A stretch of DNA of 64,000 nt, taken from the NCBI GenBank assembly GCA_023415635.1, contig JAEZJV010000082.1, positions 61,822-125,821 on the forward strand, in the 5' to 3' direction. A program made the translations under genes and the position numbers. A model generated the notes under the pieces. That model was given only the letters and a program-made list of their open reading frames with translations. It had not been told where the DNA came from and did no database searches. This document shows, piece by piece, positions 36,859-43,839 of this stretch. The first letter of the stretch is position 1; each line of letters begins with the position of its first letter. Source of the stretch: Bacillota bacterium (GTDB lineage: Bacteria; Bacillota; Clostridia; Lachnospirales; Lachnospiraceae).

Positions 36859-37596
36859 ATGGATAAGCAGCTGTTTCTGAAGGCATGCAAAGAAGTTATT
36901 GGGCAAGAGCAGGGTATGAACGGAATTGGTACCCTCGGTGAAAAGACGGTTCATTCCGTATTAAAATATTATCTTTCTCCGGAGCTCCTTAGCCATGAAG
37001 TCAGGGTTGGGGGCTTTGTTGCCGATATCTGTACCGGTAAAGAGATCATTGAGATTCAGACCCGTAATTTTGATAGGCTGCGCCGAAAGCTGCAGGCTTT
37101 TCTTTCCTTTGCTCCGGTAACGATTGTTTATCCCATCCCCAGCACCAAATGGATTCGTTGGGTTAATCCACAGACCGGAGAGATTAGTCCACGGAGAAAG
37201 TCTCCAAAGTCCGGTAAGCCTTACAGTATCTTTCCGGAGCTGTATAAGATCAAAGAATATCTGATTAATCCAAATTTGAGACTGATGATCCTCCTGATTG
37301 ATCTGGAAGAATATCGCCTGCTGAATGGCTGGAGTGAGGATAAGAAGAAAGGCTCTACCCGAAGTGATCGAATTCCTACCGAGCTGATTGACGAATTTAT
37401 CATTCACGGAAAAGAAGGATATCTGCAGCTTATTCCAACACAATTGGACAAGGAATTTACCGTAAAGGATTTCAAGAAGGCCACCGGTGCTTCGTTAAGA
37501 GAGGCACAGGTAGCACTCCATGTTTTGAATTATGTTGGTGCTATCGAAAAAACCGGGAAGAAAGGACGTTCCTTTGTCTACCGCAGAGCATCCTGA
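36859..37596 (+). CDS. Unrecognised protein, PD-(D/E)XK nuclease-like core with C-terminal winged helix
   Basis: About 245 aa. No named family is recognised. Residues about 15-75 contain GTLGEKTVHSVLKYYL, HEVRVGGFVADIC and EIIEIQTRNFDRLRRKL, which resembles a PD-(D/E)XK fold (Asp, then Glu-x-Gln in place of Glu-x-Lys). The C-terminal ~60 residues (KEFTVKDFKKATGASLREAQVALHVLNYVGAIEKTGKKGRSFVYR) read as a winged helix-turn-helix. DNA binding is a reasonable inference; nuclease activity is not shown. The start is uncertain because no strong ribosome binding site is seen. It lies 69 bp upstream of the S1-domain gene. Confidence 0.6.
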   Translation: MDKQLFLKACKEVIGQEQGMNGIGTLGEKTVHSVLKYYLSPELLSHEVRVGGFVADICTGKEIIEIQTRNFDRLRRKLQAFLSFAPVTIVYPIPSTKWIRWVNPQTGEISPRRKSPKSGKPYSIFPELYKIKEYLINPNLRLMILLIDLEEYRLLNGWSEDKKKGSTRSDRIPTELIDEFIIHGKEGYLQLIPTQLDKEFTVKDFKKATGASLREAQVALHVLNYVGAIEKTGKKGRSFVYRRAS

Positions 37597-37665
37597 CAGG
37601 ACTTAAAAATACATTTTCTGTGTAAACTACTTAAAAAGTAAAATGGATAAATGGAGGTTATGTTC

Positions 37666-38649
37666 ATGAGTGAAGAAGTGAATGAGTTAATGGAAAATCC
37701 AGCTACCCCGGCAGAAGTTGAAGCTGATACTGCCGCTCCTGAAATTATCCCTTCAATGGATGATTTTAAGGATGAGCTCACACGCTCTTTTAAGAAAATA
37801 CAAGAGGGTGATATCCTTCAGGGAACCGTAATCGGTATCTCCGAAGCCGAGGTAATCCTTGATCTCGGTTATTATGCGGAAGGTATTATAAAGCTCGAGG
37901 AACTGAGCAATGATCCGAGCTTTTCCATCAAAGCAGATGTAAAGCTTGGAGAAACCCTCTCCGCCACTGTAATCCGTGAGGATGACGGTCAAGGTAATAT
38001 CCTTCTCTCCAGAAAGCGTGCCGATGATATACTTGCATGGGATAAACTGAAAGAGGATATGGAAAGCAGAAAAATCTTACACGTTAAGGTCTCACAGACT
38101 GTGAAGGCCGGTGTAGTGACCTTTGTTCACGGTATTCGCGCTTTTATTCCTGCTTCTCAGCTTTCCTTGAATTATGTCGAGGATCTGGATGCCTGGGTCG
38201 GCAAGGAGTTGGATGTAATCATTATCAATATATCAGCTGAAGATAAAAAGCTGGTTCTATCTGCAAAGGAGGTAGAGCGCGACAGGGAGCTTAAGGACAA
38301 AAAAAGCAAAATCTCCCGTCTGCAGGCAGGCCTGGTTACCACCGGCGTGGTTGAAAAGATTGCTCCCTACGGTGCCTTTGTTAACATCGGAGACGGCTTA
38401 AGCGGCCTTGTTCATATCTCACAGATATGCGGAAGAAGAATCAAGTCCCCTAATGAAGTGATAAAGGAAGGGGAAACCGTAACCGTTAAAATCCTGGAGG
38501 TAAAGGATGGCAAGATAAGCCTAAGTATGAAGGCTGTGGAAGAAAAGGAAGAGGTTATCGAAGAGGTTGAGGATGCTCTCTCGTCCTATTCCACCGGAGA
38601 AGCTGCTACAACCGGCTTGGCTGCTCTGCTGAAGAACATCAAATTATAG
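37666..38649 (+). CDS. S1 RNA-binding-domain protein (ribosomal S1-like)
   Basis: 327 aa from the ATG at 37666 (GGAGGT 7 bp upstream). Three S1 modules can be seen: residues about 45-120 (EGDILQGTVIGISEAEVILDLGYYAEGIIKLEEL), 130-200 (KAGVVTFVHGIRAFIPASQL) and 225-300 (GLVTTGVVEKIAPYGAFVNIGDGLSGLVHISQI, ISLSMK). The N-terminus is acidic and the C-terminus ends in a Glu-rich stretch. It is shorter than Gram-negative S1 and lacks the IspH fusion seen in some Clostridia. It probably binds mRNA or helps translation. Confidence 0.9.
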   Translation: MSEEVNELMENPATPAEVEADTAAPEIIPSMDDFKDELTRSFKKIQEGDILQGTVIGISEAEVILDLGYYAEGIIKLEELSNDPSFSIKADVKLGETLSATVIREDDGQGNILLSRKRADDILAWDKLKEDMESRKILHVKVSQTVKAGVVTFVHGIRAFIPASQLSLNYVEDLDAWVGKELDVIIINISAEDKKLVLSAKEVERDRELKDKKSKISRLQAGLVTTGVVEKIAPYGAFVNIGDGLSGLVHISQICGRRIKSPNEVIKEGETVTVKILEVKDGKISLSMKAVEEKEEVIEEVEDALSSYSTGEAATTGLAALLKNIKL

Positions 38650-38659
38650 AAGCAAATAT

Positions 38660-38677
38660 AAAAGGGCCTTTGTAAAA
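38660..38677 (+). terminator. Left half of an interrupted convergent terminator
   Basis: Ten bases after the S1-gene stop, GCCTTTGTAAAA (38666-38677) lacks a nearby partner. Its exact complement lies at 43840-43851, beyond the island, just before the next host gene. See the related finding. Confidence 0.5.
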
Positions 38678-38681
38678 ATGC

Positions 38682-38708
38682 GGGGAGTCACAAGGACAAT
38701 TTGTGAAC
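38682..38708 (+). repeat. Left terminal inverted repeat of the island
   Basis: 27 bp, GGGGAGTCACAAGGAC... ending GTGAAC; matches the complement of 43792-43820. It also forms a local hairpin with the CTCACCCC that follows. Confidence 0.7.
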
Positions 38709-38738
38709 TCACCCCATAAGGCAAGCTGAATACGGAAG

Positions 38739-38789
38739 AAAAAGCAAATCCGAACTTTTCCCGCAGGGGGAGGTTCGGATTTGCTTTTT
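38739..38789. terminator. Strong bidirectional terminator at the left end of the island
   Basis: AAAAAGCAAATCCGAAC (38739-38755) pairs perfectly over 17 bp with 38773-38789 around a 17-nt loop. T-runs occur on both strands. It ends the zinc-ribbon gene on the minus strand and could stop plus-strand read-through from the S1 gene. Confidence 0.92.
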
Positions 38790-38793
38790 GAAG

Positions 38794-38916
38794 TCATTGG
38801 TTCCACTGGAGAAAAACCTTATGCTTAATAGGTGTCGCTCTCTGACTCAGTCCTCCGCAGTTTGTGCAGAAGCGGATGTTCTCCTGCAAAGCGGTTCCGC
38901 AATACCTGCAATACAT
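38794..38916 (-). CDS. 40-aa zinc-ribbon protein
   Basis: Short frame starting MYCRYCGTALQENIRFC, with the pattern YCRYCG...FCTNCGG, a complete two-knuckle (CxxC...CxxC) zinc ribbon, then a short basic tail ending QWNQ. GGAGGGATGACC precedes the ATG. It lies 18 bp downstream of the lipoprotein gene and 4 bp before the terminator, so it is the last gene of the island operon. Stand-alone short zinc ribbons often serve as protein-protein or nucleic-acid adaptors; its role here is unknown. Confidence 0.8.
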   Translation of the reverse strand: MYCRYCGTALQENIRFCTNCGGLSQRATPIKHKVFLQWNQ

Positions 38917-38934
38917 GGTCATCCCTCCTTGCCG

Positions 38935-40590
38935 TCAGTCAGAAATTTTGGTGAGCTCAAAAATCTCCTCAACGGGTTCATCCCAGAAGGTGCCGCTCAT
39001 ATAACCGCTACCTGTTACCGTACTCCCAGACAGGGAAAACTCAATATGAAGTGTAAGCCCTGAGGACTCGTCATGGATGATGTTCGTTTCCTTGTTATAA
39101 ACGAGGGTTGTCGCATCCCCATCCTCGTCTATCCAGGACAATAAGCCGTCGCCAATATCACGCAGAATGATGGTAGACGTTTTGGTCTCGTCGTTTACGC
39201 CCCCGGTTGCGACACAAGTGTATTTGCCGAAAATATTCATGTTGATACTTGGAACCTGCGGAGTTGTGCTTTCGGTGCTGCCTGGTTCAGACGGGACTTC
39301 TCCCGTGATACCCGCCGCCTGTTCCAGCTCCGCCATCTGAGAGACGAGGGCGTCCATCCGGGCGACCATGATCTCTGGCTCAGGCTCCCAAAGCTCTGTG
39401 AGCTGGGAAAGAGTCTTTGTGGCTTTGGGGAACAGAAAGCCGGCGGCTTCCAGCGCCGCCTTTGCGCCCACCTCAAACACCTCGCCGCTGATGCGGTGGG
39501 TATGCTCGGATAAACCCAGCCCCTCCACCTTGATACCAACAATTTTATCCTCATAGAACAGATCCACCAGCGAATCACTGATGTAGGTCACCGCGTCCAC
39601 GGTGTCCTTTGCCGTCTTGCCCACATTTGCTGGGTTCAACGTGACAAGCCCAATGAGGGAGGAAGCCGGCCCCAGCTTATCCTTGATGTCGCCAAAGGCC
39701 ATGGCCACCTGATTGTTCTCTCCCAGAACGAGGGTGCTGCCGGTTTCGGCCACGTCCACGATGCAGTCCACGCCGCCTACGAGAAGGCTCGCACCCTCCA
39801 GCAGGGCAACGCTGCCACCGCCGGTGGCCGCCATGGACCAGCCGAGCATGGCAACCTTGCTGGTTGTTTTGATTGTTTGCGCCACTTTTATCATAAGGTC
39901 AAGGCGCTCCGATTTCTCCATCGCGCTGTCATGGATGATTTCCTGAGCCAGTGCCATCTGCTCATAGGCTGTTTTAGCGTCGGTACCGAGCTGCTGGGCA
40001 AGCTGCTGATACCGCTGTCCGCCTTTTAGGGCGTCATACTGCTTGGTCAGGTTCTCCGCCCAGGTATGCGGGTCGAGCTTTCGGGGCGTACTTGCGGCAG
40101 GGGGGACGGACTGAAAATTCGCGGGCGCTGCGACAAGGGCCATAAACTGCGCCTGCGGCTGGACGACAGCCGACGTCTGCTTTACTGTGGGAAATTCCAT
40201 CAGCAGGACTGCCTTATCTGTGAATTCCATCGCGGCGGAAGAAAAGGACTCGGCGTTTTCCCATGCAAGGAAAAGCTCATCTGCCAGTTCAGACAATTCC
40301 TCTGCGGTCATGGCGGAGGCGTCCGCCGTTAAGAAGGCTTCGGTCAAAAGCCTTGCGTAGACATACTGCCGCAGGGCAATGGCGGTGGCCTCGTTTGCGA
40401 CTTGCAGGGCCTCCGGCTCCGACCCGCGCTCGACCGTGACCGGCTTAATTTCTTCCGTTTTCCCTGTTGTTTTTTGTCCTCCGCAGGCGGCAAGGCCGAA
40501 AATCATAACGAACACGATAAGTAATGCAAGAAAACGCCTGCCCGATTTTTTAGCCTCTGATTTTGTATGTAATGCCAATCCGTTTTTCAT
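38935..40590 (-). CDS. Large island lipoprotein of unknown function
   Basis: 551 aa from the ATG at 40588-40590 (AGGAGG 8 bp upstream). After a basic start, residues about 18-34 are a lipoprotein signal with lipobox FGLAAC. The body is Ala/Glu/Leu-rich and helical. A glycine-rich hydrophobic stretch around residues 245-275 (MAATGGGSVALLEGASLLVGG) could be membrane-interacting. The C-terminal ~100 residues (NMNIFGKYTCVATGG, EFSLSGSTVTGSGYMSGTFWDEPVEEIFELTKI) look like a small lipocalin/META-like beta domain. No family recognised. GC-rich codon use differs from the host genes. Second gene of the island operon. Confidence 0.85.
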   Translation of the reverse strand: MKNGLALHTKSEAKKSGRRFLALLIVFVMIFGLAACGGQKTTGKTEEIKPVTVERGSEPEALQVANEATAIALRQYVYARLLTEAFLTADASAMTAEELSELADELFLAWENAESFSSAAMEFTDKAVLLMEFPTVKQTSAVVQPQAQFMALVAAPANFQSVPPAASTPRKLDPHTWAENLTKQYDALKGGQRYQQLAQQLGTDAKTAYEQMALAQEIIHDSAMEKSERLDLMIKVAQTIKTTSKVAMLGWSMAATGGGSVALLEGASLLVGGVDCIVDVAETGSTLVLGENNQVAMAFGDIKDKLGPASSLIGLVTLNPANVGKTAKDTVDAVTYISDSLVDLFYEDKIVGIKVEGLGLSEHTHRISGEVFEVGAKAALEAAGFLFPKATKTLSQLTELWEPEPEIMVARMDALVSQMAELEQAAGITGEVPSEPGSTESTTPQVPSINMNIFGKYTCVATGGVNDETKTSTIILRDIGDGLLSWIDEDGDATTLVYNKETNIIHDESSGLTLHIEFSLSGSTVTGSGYMSGTFWDEPVEEIFELTKISD

Positions 40591-40612
40591 AAAATGATCC
40601 TCCTTTTCGAGT

Positions 40613-41134
40613 TCAGTGTGTGATGGTGGGAGTAATACCGGTCTCATAACGAAACTTCTCAATGATGTCCGCAAGAACAGCGCTGTCGGGTCTTGGATGG
40701 ATCAGCTTGATTCTGCGGATATCCGTACCCCAGCCGTAGTCCAGCAAGAGATAGTCCTGCCCGATTTCTACGGCCTTGAGCCTGATACCCTCCTGATTGA
40801 ACTTGATGACCTTGGAGCCCAGCAGGATGCCAAAGCAGGAGACGAACATCTCGACGGTTTCGCAGGACTCTGCTTCGCTTTCTTTCCTGCTGTTCCGTGC
40901 GCATTGGACGGCGGGCTGAATATGGAGAATCTGATTCTCGACAATCAGCCGTGCGGCTGTAAGTTTTTTGCACACGATGAAATAGAGAAAAGCCACAATG
41001 AGTCCTGCGGTCAAGGCCATGGTCGCATACGGCTTCCAATTTGTCGGCTGCAGGATAAGGGCCACCGCAAAAGCGACCGCACAGATAATGGATGCTACTA
41101 AAAAGCACCGCGCGCACCTCGCCATTTCTTTCAT
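40613..41134 (-). CDS. Two-TM protein with a PH-like cytoplasmic domain
   Basis: 173 aa. Two adjacent TM helices (ARCFLVASIICAVAFAVALIL and MALTAGLIVAFLYFIVC) are followed by about 110 residues that alternate short strands (ARLIVENQILHIQPAV, CFGILLGSKVIKFNQEGIRLKAVEIGQDYLLLDYGWGTDIRRIKL) and end in a helix, a plan like the bacterial PH domain. AAGGAGG lies 7 bp before the ATG. First gene of the three-gene island operon, behind a TATAAT box and a TCACC-N6-GGTGA site. Function unknown; the fold call is an inference. Confidence 0.75.
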   Translation of the reverse strand: MKEMARCARCFLVASIICAVAFAVALILQPTNWKPYATMALTAGLIVAFLYFIVCKKLTAARLIVENQILHIQPAVQCARNSRKESEAESCETVEMFVSCFGILLGSKVIKFNQEGIRLKAVEIGQDYLLLDYGWGTDIRRIKLIHPRPDSAVLADIIEKFRYETGITPTITH

Positions 41135-41166
41135 ATCAATCCCTCCTTGTATGCATCGTTTTCTTC

Positions 41167-41172
41167 ATTATA
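41167..41172 (-). promoter_or_regulatory. -10 box of the island lipoprotein operon
   Basis: Perfect TATAAT with no good -35 hexamer at 17 bp, as expected for an activator-dependent promoter. The TCACC-N6-GGTGA site ends 23 bp upstream. Confidence 0.65.
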
Positions 41173-41195
41173 CAGAAAACAGGACTGTGTGCGCG

Positions 41196-41213
41196 TCACC
41201 AAACAGGGTGATT
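41196..41213. promoter_or_regulatory. Candidate regulator site 1 (TCACC-N6-GGTGA)
   Basis: TCACCAAACAGGGTGATT, a dyad centred about 43 bp upstream of the predicted start of the lipoprotein operon transcript. Identical over 18 bp to the site at 41414-41431. Confidence 0.65.
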
Positions 41214-41218
41214 ATACG

Positions 41219-41257
41219 CAAAAAGCCCCTCACCCGAAAGGGTGAGAGGCCTCAAAA
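41219..41257 (-). terminator. Terminator between the regulator region and the lipoprotein operon
   Basis: GCCTCTCACCC and GGGTGAGGGGC form a stem with a TTTC loop and a TTTTT tail on the minus strand. The stem itself contains TCACC-N6-GGTGA. Confidence 0.88.
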
Positions 41258-41280
41258 ACCGCTGTTTATCAGGGGTTCAT

Positions 41281-41379
41281 TTATTTGACAAGTTGTTTAA
41301 TTGATTTCAAAATCCTTTCCCTCAAGCTGAGGGGCGATATCCATAAAATACATTCCTTCTTTTCTGTTGTGAACTCCAT
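41281..41379 (-). CDS. Possible 32-aa ORF downstream of regulator site 2
   Basis: Begins MEFTTEKKECILW and ends KSIKQLVK, basic and amphipathic. The ATG is 6 bp after a TATACT box, so it could only be read from a leaderless or near-leaderless mRNA. A competing frame in the same transcript, MDIAPQLEGKDFEIN, starts after AAGGA at about 9 bp spacing. The two frames side by side could also be the remains of one frameshifted gene. Coding status is doubtful. Confidence 0.25.
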   Translation of the reverse strand: MEFTTEKKECILWISPLSLRERILKSIKQLVK

Positions 41380-41385
41380 GTGGAC

Positions 41386-41391
41386 AGTATA
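41386..41391 (-). promoter_or_regulatory. -10 box following regulator site 2
   Basis: TATACT, 22 bp from the end of the second TCACC-N6-GGTGA site, nearly the same spacing as at site 1. Confidence 0.5.
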
Positions 41392-41413
41392 ATACAATTT
41401 TATAGTTGTTCCC

Positions 41414-41431
41414 TCACCAAACAGGGTGATT
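41414..41431. promoter_or_regulatory. Candidate regulator site 2 (TCACC-N6-GGTGA)
   Basis: Exact 18-bp copy of site 1, lying 55 bp past the LuxR-type gene's stop codon and upstream of a TATACT box. Confidence 0.6.
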
Positions 41432-41485
41432 TTCCTCTAAAAGCTCTAACCTTTTGAGATGAGAAACCTTAAAATTCACTGTCTA

Positions 41486-42925
41486 TTAGGGGATGTCGGA
41501 TTCTTTGGGCGGAAAATGTATATCCAGAAGAAGATTCATCAGTTCCGTCCGGCTCTGAACCCCTGCTTTGGAGTAAATGTTTTTCACATGGGTTTTTACA
41601 GTGTTTTCACTCACACGAAGCTCGCCGGCAATCATCCGATAGGTTTTGCCCTTGATGAGGAGGGCCGCGATCTCACCCTCCCGCTCGGTGAGCTTTTCTG
41701 TGATACTGAACGCACAGAGCAGCCGGGTTTGTTCCTGGACCGGCATTTCGGTCATTGTGGTCAAGTAGGCATGGTTTTTGAGCAGGGTGGTCAGCCGTTT
41801 ATGTAGGGGCGGCAGCAGTACAAGGGTAACGCACACCACGCAAAGCGCCAGCAGGGTAGGGTTATGGCTTTGTCCGCTAGCGACCACGTTTCCGATCAAC
41901 TCGCCCAACAGAACCCCCAGGACATTGGCAGAGAGGCCGACACCCATGATTTTTGCGGGGTTTTTATCCAGCTCCAGCATTTCACCCAGGATACTCCACC
42001 AAAACAGGTCGTACACGCCGCAGGCTCCCAGCATTAGGGTATTGACCACAAGATAATCCGTCCATGAGCGGCCAAGCGCCAGAAAGGCGATAAAGGAAAG
42101 GCCGATCATGGCGATGGCTACATAGAGGATATAGGCCCGATTTGTTTTTCGGGGAAGATTCCGCATAATGAACAGGGCAGTGATATACGGCACGGCCCAA
42201 TACCAGCTTGTTAAGGTTTCCAGATGGGCGAAGGCGGGGCCCTGTACCTGGTACATGAGGCCGGAATCGATGGTGATAACCACAATGAACAGGCACAGAA
42301 AGGCGAGAGGATCGGCTTTACCGACATATACCTCGCCCTGTTCAGGACACGGAAGTTCTTCCTCCAGCTTCTCGTTTGGCAGCCTAAGCGCAAACAGGAG
42401 GGCCACACCCAGCATCAGCATGGAAAAACCAAGCCCAGCGTGGGGGGAAATATGAATGGCTGTCATATTGAGTAGAATCATCAGGAAGTTTGAAAAGATA
42501 AGGCAATCCGCCATTGTTTTGATGCGCCCGTCTTTTGACGTGCAATGCTTGAAATAAAAACCCCATGCCGCCACGCAGCAGCCGACCAGAAATGCCGCCG
42601 AGTACAGAGCTGCCGACCACAGGAAGGATGGAGGGGCAAAAAACACAGTTGAGGCCGCAATGCAAAACGAAATGGAAAAAAGTATGAGCTTTTTGGCTGT
42701 TTGCATATTCCTGACAAAAAAGCCGCAGGCGAGCAGACCGGTCAAATGAGCGGCCATTGTTCCAAAAACAAAGGAGCGGACTGAAATTTGATGGAAGTCC
42801 GTAAGGGCGTATAATATCCTGCCTTCAAAGGGAAAGGCCAGCAGCCATGAGAAAAACAGAGAAAAGATAATGACGGACAATCGGCGGTCATCAATTTCAA
42901 ATATCTTTCGGGAACCTTTCAACAT
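41486..42925 (-). CDS. LuxR-family regulator with a 12-TM sensor domain
   Basis: 479 aa. Residues about 15-400 form roughly twelve hydrophobic helices in an MFS-like arrangement. Residues about 412-470 are a GerE/LuxR helix-turn-helix (LTEREGEIAALLIKGKTYRMIAGELRVSENTVKTHVKNIYSKAGV). This is a one-component design in which a membrane domain senses a ligand and the same chain binds DNA; such proteins are common in gut Coriobacteriia and occur in Lachnospiraceae. AAGGAGG precedes the ATG. It is the likely activator of the adjacent lipoprotein operon. The ligand is unknown. Confidence 0.9.
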   Translation of the reverse strand: MLKGSRKIFEIDDRRLSVIIFSLFFSWLLAFPFEGRILYALTDFHQISVRSFVFGTMAAHLTGLLACGFFVRNMQTAKKLILFSISFCIAASTVFFAPPSFLWSAALYSAAFLVGCCVAAWGFYFKHCTSKDGRIKTMADCLIFSNFLMILLNMTAIHISPHAGLGFSMLMLGVALLFALRLPNEKLEEELPCPEQGEVYVGKADPLAFLCLFIVVITIDSGLMYQVQGPAFAHLETLTSWYWAVPYITALFIMRNLPRKTNRAYILYVAIAMIGLSFIAFLALGRSWTDYLVVNTLMLGACGVYDLFWWSILGEMLELDKNPAKIMGVGLSANVLGVLLGELIGNVVASGQSHNPTLLALCVVCVTLVLLPPLHKRLTTLLKNHAYLTTMTEMPVQEQTRLLCAFSITEKLTEREGEIAALLIKGKTYRMIAGELRVSENTVKTHVKNIYSKAGVQSRTELMNLLLDIHFPPKESDIP

Positions 42926-42955
42926 AAACTGTGCCTCCTTCCCCTAAGTATTGTT

Positions 42956-42981
42956 TCGCGTACCCCCGACAGGGTCCGCGA
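42956..42981. promoter_or_regulatory. 26-bp palindrome in front of the LuxR-type gene
   Basis: Arms TCGCGTACCC and GGGTCCGCGA (one mismatch pair) around a 6-bp centre, 30 bp upstream of the regulator start. The complement reads ACCCTGT like sites 1 and 2. Possible autoregulatory operator. Confidence 0.55.
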
Positions 42982-43169
42982 CTGGATTTACTGATATTAT
43001 TATATCTGTTTCGCCGGATATCGGCAATGAAAATGAAGGAGGAAACCCGCTAAAAATCACGAGGTCCTCCGAAATGGAGGAAACAACTATCTGCCACATA
43101 TTTTTCTCCGCTGTTAATCCACTCGTACCTTCCGCCAGCATCTTCTCGCCGGAAATCTTGTTCAGAATG

Positions 43170-43400
43170 TTATTGAGCAGCCCCCACAAGAAAGAAAAAT
43201 GTATAGCTGTGCCTATGCTTCAGCGTTTCCGCAACATCAAAAGCGGCGTCCCGGACTTCCTGATAATGCACCATCGTGAGCGGGATACCTTTGGCTGTGT
43301 CCAGCCACAGCCGGTACTTGCCGAGATCCAATTCGCTGAAATCAACCAGTCCCTGCCCGATGTGCTTTTCCGCATACTGCCCGTTATGCTCTGCCTTCCC
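43170..43400 (-). pseudogene. C-terminal fragment of an unrecognised element gene
   Basis: About 70 codons reading DFSELDLGKYRLWLDTAKGIPLTMVHYQ and ending SYTFFFLVGAAQ. The residue pattern looks like real protein, but the frame lacks a start and runs antisense into the recombinase fragment on its other side. I do not recognise the family. It is probably the tail of another gene of the integrative element, joined by deletion. Treated as a relic. Confidence 0.45.
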
Positions 43401-43404
43401 CAGA

Positions 43405-43734
43405 CTGGAGGAGCGGCTGGAACGACTCCCGAACTCGCTGACCGACGTGGCGCGGTTTGTGGATAAGGCCAAACGGTACAGCAACCTCACCGAGCTCACG
43501 CCGGAAATCCTGCGGCTGTTCATTGAGAGAATCGTAGTAGGCAAGAAATCGAAGATATACTCCCGCACCGCCGAACAGGAGATCTGAATTTACTTCCTGG
43601 ACATTGGGCTGATGGACACGCCTGTGAAGCCTCCAGAACCGCAGGAGACCGAGCTGGACATGGGCGAGGTCCTCTGCGAAGCCACTGATGCCGCCAGCGC
43701 CGCCACAGCCGTCGACACCGACCCCGCCGCATAA
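43405..43734 (+). pseudogene. Large serine recombinase, 3' remnant with an in-frame stop
   Basis: The frame reads LEERLERL, FVDKAKRYSNLTELTPEILRLFIERIVVG and SRTAEQEI, then TGA (43585-43587), then IYFLDIGLMDTPVK on to a TAA at 43732-43734. This is the C-terminal end of TndX/TnpX-type (DUF4368) recombinases, where Arg or Trp is expected at the TGA. One base change would explain the stop. The catalytic and zinc domains are absent, so the element cannot excise itself. Confidence 0.8.
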
Positions 43735-43743
43735 ACAGAACAA

Positions 43744-43771
43744 GGGGCGGACAGCCGAAATTGTCCGCCCC
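43744..43771 (+). terminator. Terminator of the recombinase gene
   Basis: GGGGCGGACA and TGTCCGCCCC, a perfect 10-bp stem with an 8-nt loop, 10 bp after the recombinase stop codon. Confidence 0.8.
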
Positions 43772-43791
43772 ATCACAGGGATTTATACTCT

Positions 43792-43820
43792 GTTCACTTT
43801 TTGTCCCTATGACACTCCGC
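43792..43820 (-). repeat. Right terminal inverted repeat of the island
   Basis: 29 bp whose complement reads GCGGAGTGTCATAGGGAC... ending GTGAAC; partner of 38682-38708. Confidence 0.7.
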
Positions 43821-43839
43821 CTAATAGTAAGTGTTCTTC

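Larger units (their letters stand above)
38678..43839. mobile_element. GC-rich island, remnant of a serine-recombinase integrative element
   Basis: The ends carry imperfect inverted repeats: 38682-38708 and the complement of 43792-43820 share GGAGT, then CA-A-GGGACAA-like bases, then GTGAAC (about 21 of 27 positions). The right end holds the last part of a large serine recombinase with its own terminator. Codon use and base composition inside are visibly GC-richer than both flanks. Cargo is the LuxR-type regulator, membrane protein, lipoprotein and zinc-ribbon genes. Exact borders are inferred from the repeats and the flanking terminator halves. Confidence 0.75.

Noticed and set aside
42944..43189. 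81-codon frame on the minus strand upstream of the LuxR-type gene
   Set aside because: No ribosome binding site and no recognisable protein pattern; it crosses the palindrome and promoter region.
43276..43587. 103-codon open frame on the plus strand read from its own ATG
   Set aside because: Its first ~43 codons are antisense to another gene fragment; only the part from about 43405 has recombinase character. Listed as a pseudogene instead.
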